This document shows positions 9,435-18,263 of a DNA stretch of 64,000 nucleotides, piece by piece. Below the pieces are notes generated by a model. It was not told where the DNA came from. It was given only the letters and a program-made list of their open reading frames with translations, and searched no databases. Location: contig OZ244743.1 in assembly GCA_965219435.1 (NCBI GenBank), positions 682,001-746,000 of the forward strand, read 5' to 3'. How positions within the stretch are numbered: the first letter of the stretch is position 1; every line of letters starts with the position of its first letter. The stretch comes from GCA-002733105 sp965219435 (GTDB lineage Bacteria > Pseudomonadota > Gammaproteobacteria > Nitrosococcales > Methylophagaceae). The position numbers and the translations under genes are program-made.

Positions 9435-9440
9435 TCGCGA

Positions 9441-9839
9441 TTACTCCCCTCTAATTGCACTAAGCAGGCCACGGAATTTTCCACCTAGAAAATTCAAACT
9501 CGCCTGATACTGAACAGAGTTTTGCATAAACTGTGCCTGTTCAATTTGCTCATCAACAGTATTACCGTCCAAAGAATCCTGTACTGTGGCTCTATACTGC
9601 ATCGCAGGAGATGAAAACTGGCCACCCGACACATTAATATGATTAGAATGAGTGGTTTCTATACCCGTTGATTGACCTTTTACCGCCATTTTCATGGCAG
9701 ACTGAAAATCGATATCGCGCGCTTTATAATTTGGTGTATCGGCATTAGCCATATTAGAGGCTAGTAACTCCGCTCGCTGTGAACGGACACGTAATGCATC
9801 AGCATGAATACCTAGGGCTGCATCAAAATTTATAGACAT
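9441..9839 (-). CDS. flgB: Flagellar proximal rod protein FlgB
   Basis: FlgB is the most proximal rod subunit and the first gene of this operon. The 132-residue protein begins MSINFDAALGIHADALR and carries NMANADTPNYKARDIDF, the signature of the family. I chose the ATG at 9839 because a GGAG site lies at the right distance before it, because family members begin here, and because a candidate sigma-54 promoter (9878-9893) lies inside the longer open frame that runs to 9896. The usual upstream flgA-flgM-flgN genes are not adjacent. Confidence 0.95.
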   Translation of the reverse strand: MSINFDAALGIHADALRVRSQRAELLASNMANADTPNYKARDIDFQSAMKMAVKGQSTGIETTHSNHINVSGGQFSSPAMQYRATVQDSLDGNTVDEQIEQAQFMQNSVQYQASLNFLGGKFRGLLSAIRGE

Positions 9840-9877
9840 AGTGTTCTCCAACTCATCTTTTATGTTGAACAAAGGTA

Positions 9878-9893
9878 AGCACAAAACACGCCA
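9878..9893 (-). promoter_or_regulatory. Candidate sigma-54 promoter of flgBCDEFG
   Basis: On the minus strand the sequence TGGCGTGTTTTGTGCT has GG and GC spaced exactly as in the -24/-12 consensus (TGGCAC-N5-TTGC), with three consensus mismatches. It would start transcription some 25-30 bases before the flgB ATG. Sigma-54 control of rod/hook operons is established in Vibrio and Pseudomonas, so the placement fits; the assignment itself is inferred. Confidence 0.5.
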
Positions 9894-10010
9894 CAAATAT
9901 ATTTAATATAAAAATCAATTAGATAAGAGTTATTTTTTTGTAAATGTCAAAAATATAACAGTTATAAGATTTTAAGAGCTGCATTGTCAATAAGGCATTT
10001 TGAAAAACAA

Positions 10011-10036
10011 AAAAGGCACCCGAAGGTGCCTTTTTT
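10011..10036 (-). terminator. Rho-independent terminator of the argB-slmA side
   Basis: GGCACC and GGTGCC form a perfect six-base-pair stem. Read on the minus strand the loop is TTCG closed by C-G, the extra-stable cUUCGg tetraloop, followed by a run of six T. It is flanked by A and T runs on both sides, so it may work in both directions, but it is placed to end the leftward slmA transcript before flgB. Confidence 0.85.
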
Positions 10037-10213
10037 ATTAGTTATCATTCTAGCAGCGACCACCAAAAAGTAAGTTTTGGCAGTGATCAGTAATTAACAA
10101 ATCAAACCAAGATCACGATCCGTAAGCACACTTTTGACCAATTAAACGTCATCAAATAAACAAGCTGCTTAACTAATAGATAGCTGATTACTATTGAAAT
10201 AAGACTGCATTTA

Positions 10214-10831
10214 TCATGCATAAGCCCTTAATATAGAAACAAGCAATTGCCATTGCTGATCCCAACCTACTAACGGTGACTGGCGATAACCCGTGCGAAC
10301 AAACTGCTGTAAATGCCCCTCAACCACGGTCAGTAATAAATTCGCGGTTTCGTTTACGGGACGACCACCCGCTTCAGTTAACGTTAATTCTCGTTCACGT
10401 AGAATTTGCCGAAATTGCGTTTCTAATCGCTCAAAAAACTGATTAACGCGTTGGCGTAGTCGCTCAGTTTCACCGGTTAATGCTGTACCAACAAGAATGC
10501 TGCTGATACCCGGGTTTCTGCTACTAAAGCCTAGTAAAAGAGTAATGATTTTTTCACATCGTACAACGGCATTGTGTTCATTTTTTAAGATTTGGCCGAT
10601 CAAGCCAAAAACAGTGTCCTCAGCAAATTCAATCAGCCCCTCAAACATTCGTGCTTTACTAGGGAAATGTCGATAAAGTGCCGCTTCTGAGACACCCAAT
10701 CCCTTTGCTAACTGAGCGGTAGTAATACGACTGCCAGGGTTTTGCTCTAACTCAGTCGCCAAAGCTTCAAGAATGACCTGTTTACGTGAATTTTTCACAT
10801 CTTCTCTACTTGATTTTACTTGCTCGCTCAT
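10214..10831 (-). CDS. slmA: Nucleoid occlusion factor SlmA
   Basis: SlmA is a TetR-type DNA-binding protein that blocks FtsZ ring assembly over the unsegregated chromosome. The 205 residues include the helix-turn-helix segment ITTAQLAKGLGVSEAALYRHFPSKARMFEGLIEF, characteristic of SlmA rather than of ligand-binding TetR repressors, and a C-terminal dimerisation half. Its ATG overlaps the argB stop by four bases (ATGA), implying translational coupling. In enteric bacteria slmA also lies beside dut and coaBC, which are four and five genes away in this same run. Confidence 0.93.
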   Translation of the reverse strand: MSEQVKSSREDVKNSRKQVILEALATELEQNPGSRITTAQLAKGLGVSEAALYRHFPSKARMFEGLIEFAEDTVFGLIGQILKNEHNAVVRCEKIITLLLGFSSRNPGISSILVGTALTGETERLRQRVNQFFERLETQFRQILRERELTLTEAGGRPVNETANLLLTVVEGHLQQFVRTGYRQSPLVGWDQQWQLLVSILRAYA

Positions 10832-11736
10832 TGCCAGCCTCCGCGAATTAAGGTGCCGACACCTTCATCGGTAAACATTTCTAATAACACCGCATGTTGC
10901 ACACGGCCATCAATAATATGGGCGGTGGTTACTCCGGCTTTTACCGCATCTAAAGCACAACCAATTTTAGGTAACATGCCGCCATATATCACCCCATCCT
11001 CAATGAGTTGATTAACTTGTTTAGCATTAAGCCCGGTTAATAACTCACCTTCAGCATCCAACAATCCTGCTGTATTGGTTAATAAAATAAGTTTTTCAGC
11101 TTGTAATACTTCAGCAATTTTACCGGCAACCAAATCAGCATTAATATTAAATGACTGGCCATTATCACCGACGCCTATTGGTGCAATAACAGGTATGAAA
11201 TCACTATTAATTAACATATCGATCACGCTGGTATCAATACTTTTCACTTTACCGACATGACCCAAATCGATTAACTCAGATACCTTTATCGCAGGATCAT
11301 CGCTATTAACAGCAATATGCAGTTTTTCAGCACAAATTAAATTGCCATCTTTACCCGTCAAACCCACAGCGCGACCACCGTGCGTATTAATCAAATTAAC
11401 AATACTTTTATTAACTTGGCCGCCCAGTACCATTTCAACGACATCCATGGTTTCACTGTCAGTTACTCGCATTCCGTCAACAAATTCACTTTGCTTACCA
11501 ATACGTTTAAGTAAGTCACCAATTTGAGGCCCTCCACCATGCACGATAACAGGATTAATGCCGACGGCTTTTAATAACACCACATCACGGGCAAAACTAT
11601 TTTTTAATGCCTCATCAATCATGGCATTACCACCATATTTTATGACAAGAGTTTTACCTGAAAATCGCTGAATATAAGGCAGCGCTTCGGTTAAAACCTG
11701 CGCAATATGAGATGCGCGCTGTGTATTAAGACTCAT
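10828..11736 (-). CDS. argB: Acetylglutamate kinase
   Basis: ArgB phosphorylates N-acetylglutamate, the second step of arginine synthesis. The 302-residue protein has the amino-acid-kinase motifs: KYGGNAM near residue 35, VHGGGPQI near residue 65, and the later NINAD and GGMLPK segments. The order algC-argB is familiar from Pseudomonas. It starts three bases after the algC stop and overlaps slmA by four bases, so it is part of a tight operon. Confidence 0.96.
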   Translation of the reverse strand: MSLNTQRASHIAQVLTEALPYIQRFSGKTLVIKYGGNAMIDEALKNSFARDVVLLKAVGINPVIVHGGGPQIGDLLKRIGKQSEFVDGMRVTDSETMDVVEMVLGGQVNKSIVNLINTHGGRAVGLTGKDGNLICAEKLHIAVNSDDPAIKVSELIDLGHVGKVKSIDTSVIDMLINSDFIPVIAPIGVGDNGQSFNINADLVAGKIAEVLQAEKLILLTNTAGLLDAEGELLTGLNAKQVNQLIEDGVIYGGMLPKIGCALDAVKAGVTTAHIIDGRVQHAVLLEMFTDEGVGTLIRGGWQ

Positions 11737-11739
11737 AAT

Positions 11740-14388
11740 TTATTGGGTGTCCTTTGATATTGGGCTTGATTTTTCTTCTAAAGCTGAAGGGTGAGACTCA
11801 TCTTCTAGAGGAGACAGGGGCTCTTCTATCGACAATGATATAGGTTCATCGAAAGATAAAGATAGTGAATCCTCTATGTCCAAAGAAGCTGAATTGTCTT
11901 TAGGCAATGAAGATATTTTTTTTGGAAATGAAACCGTTAACGTCGGTTTTATCTGTAATATTTGCTGCTTAAATATTTGTTGAATTTGATATAAATCTTG
12001 TTCGGTATCCCCTTCAAATCGTAAAGTTAGGCCGGGCATAGTATTAGATGCACGGACCAAACCCCATCCATAAGGATAGTCTGCGCGTAAACCATCAATA
12101 GTCGTCAACTGTGCACCAGAGAAATCACCCTCTTTTTGTATTTCCACTATAAAACGTCTACTTTCTTCGGCATCCATGGCCAATAGCATTTCTGGCGTCG
12201 TGTATTTCTGGGGCATTGCAGCAAAAATTTCTGTTGGAGTACGCGTTAATGGATCTTGGCAAAGTAGCTCTAACAAACGTGCTGCAGCATACATACCATC
12301 ATCAAAACCATACCAACGTTCTTTAAAAAAGATATGTCCACTTAATTCGCCCGCAAGCTGCGCCTCCATTTCGCGCATTTTATTTCTGATAACAGAATGA
12401 CCCGATTGCAGCATAATAGCTTCGCCCCCTGCTCGCGAAATCGCTTCGCCTAATAAATGACTACTTTTCACATCATAAATAATCAGTGAGCCAGGTAGGC
12501 GCAATAACAGATCTTGTGCAAACATGATCATCAATCGATCAGGAAATATCATATTACCCAGAGTATCGACCACACCTAATCGATCACCATCACCGTCAAA
12601 TGCAATACCCAGTTCTGCATCATGCTCTTCCACAGCTTTAATTAGCTTCTGCATATTATCGGGCTGACTAGGATCAGGGTTATGGTTAGGAAAATCACCA
12701 TCAATATCACAGAACAGCTCAACAACATCACAGCCTAGTGCCCTGAATAACTTAGGAGCAATATGACCCGTGACACCGTTACCGCTATCAATCACTACTT
12801 TTATTTGGCGTGGTAGTTGAATATCATCGGTAATTCTTTGAAGATAGTCATGGATAATATCAATATCGTAAAGACTACCTTTACCCTGTAAAAGCTGGCC
12901 ATGTTCGATACGATGATACAGAGACAGCAAATCATCACCTGCAATAGAGTCACCGGCTAATACTATTTTTAAACCGTTATAATCTGATGGGTTATGACTG
13001 CCCGTCACCATGACTGATGACGCTATATCAAGGTGATGACTCGCAAAATAAAGGACTGGTGTTGGTACCATACCGATGTTTGACACATCACAGCCACTGC
13101 CGAGAATGCCTGCAATTAACGCTTCAGAAAATTCTGGACTAGAATGTCGACCATCTCGGCCAACGACAATATGACTCACCCCCAATTCTTGAGCTTGGCT
13201 ACCAATGGCACGACCAATAAAACCGACAATCTCAGCATTGAGTGAATCGCCGACCATTCCTCGGATGTCATAGGCTTTAAAAATACGTTTATCAATATTA
13301 ATAGCTTGATCAAACATGTCAAATTCAGCACTATTATCTGTCGTATCCGCGTCTAGTTTTTTTCTGATCCGTTCGGATGTTGTTTCTGTGGGCCGCGACG
13401 CTTCATCAGCAGTTGTGGTCGCTGTCATTGTTTTAGCGAATGTTTGTATATAGCCCGACAGATTAGCAAAAGCATCATCAATCATGGCATACTTAATCTT
13501 CATCGCACCATTACTGAGATCGACTAGTTGCTGCTCCAATGTCGCGATATCTATTTTATGAATATAGTTTCGAGTCAATTCGCCTAACCACCACATTAAA
13601 ATCATCACACCTAAAATCAAACTTATCAGACTATAGGGGGGAGTAGTATCGGATATTTTTTGTGGCCAATAGGCTATTTGCCAATGTGTCCCTACTAAAT
13701 CTTGGTGAAAATGAGCGACGCCTTTCTTCAATCTGGCATCACCTTGCGTTGCCAACACGATTGAATTTGCCTGACCTTGTTGCAATTCCGCATAGCCATC
13801 TAAACCATCACTCACAAATAATTGGCTTGTCACCCAGTCAGGAGACAATGTAACAACCAATACGCCCACCACCTGATTATCTTGATCCAAGATCCGTCGT
13901 GCTAACAGTAAATGGGCAGCATCAGAACCAACTTGCATTAAACCGAGCGATGAACTGCCCTCACTTTTTGCTTGCCTTAAGCTCTCTAACGTCGCATAGG
14001 TGATTGGCAAACAGGCATGATTATCGACCTCATCTATTCCAGCATCGATCAGGCAGATATTTTTGGCATTTGGAAACACTTTAAACAAAGCCTGTTGTTG
14101 CTGAGTTATTTGCACCGCATCTCTACCAGCTAACAATGTTGCAAGAATCGGTCTTTGAGCAACCGACTCAAGCTGATTTTTCAGCATAAAAATATTTGCG
14201 GAGGTAGTGTTACTTAATGTATCGAGGGTATGCTGATCCTGCTTTTGTTGCTGAAACTGTGCTCTTAGTGCAGTTGTTTGATAGTGCCAAAGCAGGATAG
14301 CGGCAACAGACAGACAGCTTATAATTAAGGTTAGTAAAGCAAATGACTTTCCGCTCCTCAGTAATACCCGTTTAGTCATTTCTTTCAT
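11740..14388 (-). CDS. algC: Bifunctional phosphomannomutase/phosphoglucomutase AlgC with membrane-bound N-terminal domain
   Basis: The C-terminal two thirds is an alpha-D-phosphohexomutase that makes mannose-1-P and glucose-1-P for surface polysaccharides: catalytic serine in TGSHNP (Ser464), metal loop DGDGDR, sugar-binding GELSGH. Before it lie one membrane segment near residues 15-35, an extracytoplasmic region of about 220 residues, and a second membrane segment near residue 265, resembling the extended Pseudomonas form. I chose the ATG at 14388 (GGAG site, 882 aa); the open frame runs further into dut but has no support. The last 60 or so residues are an acidic, proline- and serine-rich tail with repeated LSxxEP-like units. 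It probably feeds the polysaccharide cluster at 37-46 kb. Confidence 0.92.
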   Translation of the reverse strand: MKEMTKRVLLRSGKSFALLTLIISCLSVAAILLWHYQTTALRAQFQQQKQDQHTLDTLSNTTSANIFMLKNQLESVAQRPILATLLAGRDAVQITQQQQALFKVFPNAKNICLIDAGIDEVDNHACLPITYATLESLRQAKSEGSSSLGLMQVGSDAAHLLLARRILDQDNQVVGVLVVTLSPDWVTSQLFVSDGLDGYAELQQGQANSIVLATQGDARLKKGVAHFHQDLVGTHWQIAYWPQKISDTTPPYSLISLILGVMILMWWLGELTRNYIHKIDIATLEQQLVDLSNGAMKIKYAMIDDAFANLSGYIQTFAKTMTATTTADEASRPTETTSERIRKKLDADTTDNSAEFDMFDQAINIDKRIFKAYDIRGMVGDSLNAEIVGFIGRAIGSQAQELGVSHIVVGRDGRHSSPEFSEALIAGILGSGCDVSNIGMVPTPVLYFASHHLDIASSVMVTGSHNPSDYNGLKIVLAGDSIAGDDLLSLYHRIEHGQLLQGKGSLYDIDIIHDYLQRITDDIQLPRQIKVVIDSGNGVTGHIAPKLFRALGCDVVELFCDIDGDFPNHNPDPSQPDNMQKLIKAVEEHDAELGIAFDGDGDRLGVVDTLGNMIFPDRLMIMFAQDLLLRLPGSLIIYDVKSSHLLGEAISRAGGEAIMLQSGHSVIRNKMREMEAQLAGELSGHIFFKERWYGFDDGMYAAARLLELLCQDPLTRTPTEIFAAMPQKYTTPEMLLAMDAEESRRFIVEIQKEGDFSGAQLTTIDGLRADYPYGWGLVRASNTMPGLTLRFEGDTEQDLYQIQQIFKQQILQIKPTLTVSFPKKISSLPKDNSASLDIEDSLSLSFDEPISLSIEEPLSPLEDESHPSALEEKSSPISKDTQ

Positions 14389-14422
14389 TGCCACTTTCTC
14401 CACTGAATACAGCTTGGAATTA

Positions 14423-14881
14423 TTAGTGCCGACCCGTGTGACCAAAGCCACCTGTCCCACGCTCTGAACTGGTAAATTCCTCAACCTGCTCAAAAGCGAC
14501 CTGAACAACCGGCACAAATACCATTTGAGCAATACGCTCACCTACAGTAATAGTGAATGCTGTTTGACTGCGGTTCCAGCATGATACAAACAACTGCCCT
14601 TGATAATCACTGTCGATCAAGCCCACTAAATTGCCTAATACAACACCATGTTTATGACCCAAGCCAGAGCGCGGTAATATGACAGCAGCAAGTGAAGGAT
14701 CATCAATATGAATAGCCAATCCTGTCGGTATTAAAATAGTCGCACCCGGCGCTAAAATAACCTCATCATCCAGACATGCCCTTAAATCAAGTCCTGCTGA
14801 ACCTAATGTCGCATAGTCTGGTAATTCAATGGTATCGCCTAATCGTTTATCCAGTACTTTAAGTTGAATCTTTTGCATCAT
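14423..14881 (-). CDS. dut: dUTP diphosphatase
   Basis: Dut hydrolyses dUTP to dUMP, keeping uracil out of DNA and feeding thymidylate synthesis. The 152-residue trimeric-type enzyme shows all five motifs: AGLDLRA, PRSGLGHKHG, GLIDSDYQG, RIAQMV and the C-terminal RGTGGFGHTGR. The ATG at 14881 gives an N-terminus MMQKIQLKVLD like E. coli Dut; a TTG ten residues earlier in sense is less likely. It overlaps the end of coaBC by 23 bases. Confidence 0.97.
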   Translation of the reverse strand: MMQKIQLKVLDKRLGDTIELPDYATLGSAGLDLRACLDDEVILAPGATILIPTGLAIHIDDPSLAAVILPRSGLGHKHGVVLGNLVGLIDSDYQGQLFVSCWNRSQTAFTITVGERIAQMVFVPVVQVAFEQVEEFTSSERGTGGFGHTGRH

Positions 14882-16076
14882 ATCTCTCAATAATAAGTGT
14901 CATTAAATCTCGCGCCAATTGTGTTTTTGGCATCAAAGGCAATGCTTGGCTTCCCTCTAACCAAAACACGTTTAGGGCATTGTTATCTACTGCAAACCCG
15001 ATATTTTCACCAACTTGATTAGCGGCGATCATATCTAAACCTTTCGCCTTAAGCTTAGCTTCAGCATACACTGCGACTTGTTCAGTCTCTGCTGCAAAGC
15101 CAACCACAAAAGGCTTATTCGCTAAATGAGTGACCGTCGATACAATATCGATAGTGGGTATAAAATCTAAGTGCAGCTTGTCATGATTTGTTTTTTTTAT
15201 TTTATGGTCAGCTATCAATTCAAGCTGATAATCTGCCACGGCAGCACACGCGACAAAAATATCACAATCATTAATATTATCAATCACTTGATCATGCATT
15301 TGTTGAGCAGTTTCAACATTAATACGTGTGACACCCGTGGGAGTCATCACATGTACTGGCCCCGCTACCAAAAGAACATCCGCACCCGCTTCCATGGCTG
15401 CTTGTGCTAGTGCAAAACCCATTTTCCCTGAACTTCTATTACCAATAAAACGTACAGGATCGATAGGTTCATAGGTCGGTCCAGCGGTGATAATAACGCG
15501 TTTTCCTTGCAATCTAGCAGGCACAACCAAGTTGGACAAGCCAGCTACAATATCTAACGGTTCCAACAAGCGGCCTTCACCCTGTTCCCCACACGCCTGA
15601 TCACCACTCGCCGGCCCTAAAAGCTGAATACCCCGCACAGCGAGTTGTGCTAGGTTTTCTTGTGTTGCTGGGTTTTGCCACATCTTATTATTCATTGCTG
15701 GCGCAATGACAAGTGGGGACTCACTTGCTAAACATAAAGCGGCCAGTAAGTCATCAGCTCTTCCTTGGGCTAAACGAGCAATGGTATCGGCACTCGCTGG
15801 TGCGATCAAAATCCAGTCTGCCCACCGTGCTAATTTAATATGACCCATTGCTGATTCTTGATCGGCATCTAACAAGTCAATGGCAACAGGATGACCACTC
15901 AATGTCTGTAATGTTAATGGTGTAATAAATTCACAGGCAGCCTTGGTCATCACAATGCGTAATTCTGCTCCTGCATCACGTAAACGACGAACTAGATCTG
16001 CTGACTTATACGCAGCAATGCTGCCTGTCACACCTAAAACAATTTTTTTACCCAAAAGTGGCTGTTGATTTGTCAT
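14859..16076 (-). CDS. coaBC: Bifunctional phosphopantothenate-cysteine ligase/decarboxylase
   Basis: This enzyme carries out two consecutive steps of coenzyme A synthesis. The N-terminal half is the FMN-dependent decarboxylase CoaC, with LGVTGSIAAYK, the PAMNNKMW active-site motif, and an ACGEQGEGRL clamp. The C-terminal half is the ligase CoaB, with GPTYEPIDPVRFIGNRSSGKMG. Length (405 aa) matches the fused bacterial form. Its start overlaps the yihY stop by four bases and its end overlaps dut, so it is inside the same operon. The later CoA gene coaE is at 60.4 kb. Confidence 0.97.
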   Translation of the reverse strand: MTNQQPLLGKKIVLGVTGSIAAYKSADLVRRLRDAGAELRIVMTKAACEFITPLTLQTLSGHPVAIDLLDADQESAMGHIKLARWADWILIAPASADTIARLAQGRADDLLAALCLASESPLVIAPAMNNKMWQNPATQENLAQLAVRGIQLLGPASGDQACGEQGEGRLLEPLDIVAGLSNLVVPARLQGKRVIITAGPTYEPIDPVRFIGNRSSGKMGFALAQAAMEAGADVLLVAGPVHVMTPTGVTRINVETAQQMHDQVIDNINDCDIFVACAAVADYQLELIADHKIKKTNHDKLHLDFIPTIDIVSTVTHLANKPFVVGFAAETEQVAVYAEAKLKAKGLDMIAANQVGENIGFAVDNNALNVFWLEGSQALPLMPKTQLARDLMTLIIERYDAKDST

Positions 16077-17401
16077 TTTTTACTCATTATTAGGTCACGC
16101 AAAGTCACTTCAGATAAAACACTATCCTGAGCTAATGCTAATTGTTGAAGTAGCTTGTCTACTGAAGGATCAGCCAAACTTTTAATCCCCAACAAATCAG
16201 ACTCTTCGGCCGTCCGCAGACATGTCAAGACCATGCTTACTTTTATAGAAGCAATGTCGCGTGCAGGCACATAAGCGGTATTATCACCGGCAAGCTCCAC
16301 CAATAAGCCTCCTTGCTCAAGCGTCATTAATAACTCCTGAAGTATGCTGGTCACGAGGGCTGTTTGCTCTTCTAATTCTTGCAAACTCAATGCAGGCTGC
16401 TGTAAATAAAATCGCCTTGCAATCACTGTCATGAGCCACAAACCTTCTTTTTCTCGAAGTCTGGGACTAAGGCTGTAGGGCTTACCACCTAATCGAACCA
16501 ATTTTGGGTGCTGTAAATAAAAAGCAACTTGCGAACCGGTCAGTAAAATAAACCAGGCAAGATATAACCAAATCATGAAGAAAAACAAAATGGCAAAACT
16601 AGAATAGATAGCAGTATAACTCGATGATGAAGCGACAAAACTGGCAAATAAGGTGCCTAAAGTAACCCAAAGGATTCCGGCGACAGTTGCACCTATAAGT
16701 GCCGGTGCCAACTTCACCTGAGTATTAGGGATAAATTTATACAAAAATGTAAAGGCGAGAATAATCATCACATAAGGTAATAGTTTACTGATCAGCACTA
16801 ATACGGTGCCAAAAGGCTCGACCGCTTGCATTTGTTGAACAACATCATGATTCAACACCGTCGCAGCCACACCCAACCCGGTAAAAACAAGTAACGGCCC
16901 AATCATCACCACACTCAAGTAATCAGTAAATCTACGCGCTAGGGTTCTGGCGCGTTTAACCCGCCAAACAAAATTGAAGGCATTCTCGATTTTTTGCACG
17001 AGGGCAATAATGGTGTAAAACAACATCGCTACACCTAATGACCCCAGCACACCCACTTTCACGTTTTGCACAAACCCTATGATATTGGCGGTGATATCTT
17101 CACCACGAGGACCTAACGGTTCAAGAAGCCCCAATAACACCGGCTCTATTTGATTGTGTACACCAAACGCTTTCAGCACTGAAAAGGCAACGGCAATGAG
17201 AGGGACTAATGATAAAAGCGTGGTGAATACAAGACTCATAGCACGCAAATTCAACTCACCCGTCGCTAATTCTCGCACCATGATGTAACTCACTCGGAGT
17301 GTATTGACTAACCCGTGCATAATTAAGTTTGATGTTTCAGGTAATTCTCGCCACAGCGTTACCTGAAAAAAGGTCTTTATTTTCGATACGATTTCGGTCA
17401 T
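16073..17401 (-). CDS. YihY/BrkB family inner-membrane protein
   Basis: This is a 442-residue polytopic membrane protein of the YihY (formerly 'RNase BN') family, whose function is not established. About six hydrophobic segments lie in residues 50-310 (for example around 60-85, 105-130 and 240-270), followed by a soluble C-terminal domain of about 120 residues that could be a winged-helix-like module. Conserved blocks include RAMSLVFTTLLSLVPLIAV near the start and a GSQVAFYLQHP segment after the last helix. It overlaps coaBC by four bases. Confidence 0.85.
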   Translation of the reverse strand: MTEIVSKIKTFFQVTLWRELPETSNLIMHGLVNTLRVSYIMVRELATGELNLRAMSLVFTTLLSLVPLIAVAFSVLKAFGVHNQIEPVLLGLLEPLGPRGEDITANIIGFVQNVKVGVLGSLGVAMLFYTIIALVQKIENAFNFVWRVKRARTLARRFTDYLSVVMIGPLLVFTGLGVAATVLNHDVVQQMQAVEPFGTVLVLISKLLPYVMIILAFTFLYKFIPNTQVKLAPALIGATVAGILWVTLGTLFASFVASSSSYTAIYSSFAILFFFMIWLYLAWFILLTGSQVAFYLQHPKLVRLGGKPYSLSPRLREKEGLWLMTVIARRFYLQQPALSLQELEEQTALVTSILQELLMTLEQGGLLVELAGDNTAYVPARDIASIKVSMVLTCLRTAEESDLLGIKSLADPSVDKLLQQLALAQDSVLSEVTLRDLIMSKK

Positions 17402-17446
17402 TTAGTACTCAAGTCCATAGGAGTTAGTCGATGAATAGTGGTAATT

Positions 17447-18205
17447 TTATACTGGATTATCAATATCAATAAATTGATGTTCAATATCAAACTGCTCGGC
17501 AAGGTATTTACCCAATGCCATCACGCCATAACGTTCCGTTGCATGGTGTCCTGCTGCGAAATAATTTATACCTAATTCTCTAGCTACATGTACTGTCTGC
17601 TCTGAAATCTCGCCGCTTAAAAAAGCATCCAAACCGAGCTCTGCCGCTTGCTCAATATAACCTTGTGCAGCACCACTGCACCAACCTATGGTGGTAATTG
17701 GACGATTATGACCTTGTATAACCATCGGCTCACGTCCCAATGTTTGCCTTAATTGTTCAGTAAACTCTGGGACTGATTTTGGCTCTGTTAAGCAACCACA
17801 TAACGCAATCGCAGGATCACCTGTTGCCGATATTCGACCATCGGTTTCTAAATCAAGTAATTTAGCTAACTGCGCATTATTTCCTAGAATGGGATGAGCA
17901 TCGAGAGGTAAATGATAAGCAATTAAGTTCACATTGTTCACCAATAATTGTCTTAACCGACGTTGTTTAATGCCAACGATCCGCGGATCTTCACCCCGCC
18001 AAAAATAGCCATGATGAACAAGGATGGTATCAGCATTTAAATCGAGCGCAGCATCAAGTAAATCCTGACTTGCCGTAACACCTGTGACGAGCTTGTTCAC
18101 ATAATCAGCACCAGCAACTTGCAAGCCATTTGGACAATAATCTTGGAACCTACTCGGCTCTAATAACGTCTCAAGATAGGATAAAAATTCAGTTCGGCTT
18201 ATCAT
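17447..18205 (-). CDS. Nif3-like dinuclear metal centre protein (YbgI family)
   Basis: The 252-residue protein belongs to the Nif3/YbgI family, hexameric toroidal proteins with two metal ions; the reaction is unproven, and a GTP cyclohydrolase 1 type 2 label is often carried by homology. Family motifs are the N-terminal FQDYCPNGLQVAG, the metal-binding VHHGYFW and the C-terminal FAAGHHATERYG. I chose the ATG at 18205 (GGAA site; N-terminus matches the family); a longer frame runs to 18319 over the divergent neighbour. It heads the leftward run toward coaBC. Confidence 0.92.
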   Translation of the reverse strand: MISRTEFLSYLETLLEPSRFQDYCPNGLQVAGADYVNKLVTGVTASQDLLDAALDLNADTILVHHGYFWRGEDPRIVGIKQRRLRQLLVNNVNLIAYHLPLDAHPILGNNAQLAKLLDLETDGRISATGDPAIALCGCLTEPKSVPEFTEQLRQTLGREPMVIQGHNRPITTIGWCSGAAQGYIEQAAELGLDAFLSGEISEQTVHVARELGINYFAAGHHATERYGVMALGKYLAEQFDIEHQFIDIDNPV

Positions 18206-18263
18206 TACATTCGATTCCGACAACAATAAATTTGTCACTATAGCAAACTGGAGAGTAAATAAT

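Noticed and set aside
9840..9896. Upstream extension of flgB.
   Set aside because: FlgB proteins start at MSIN-like sequence; the extension would cover the candidate sigma-54 promoter.
14389..14541. Upstream extension of the algC frame into dut.
   Set aside because: It overlaps dut by over 100 bases, has no ribosome site, and the ATG at 14388 has one and matches the family.
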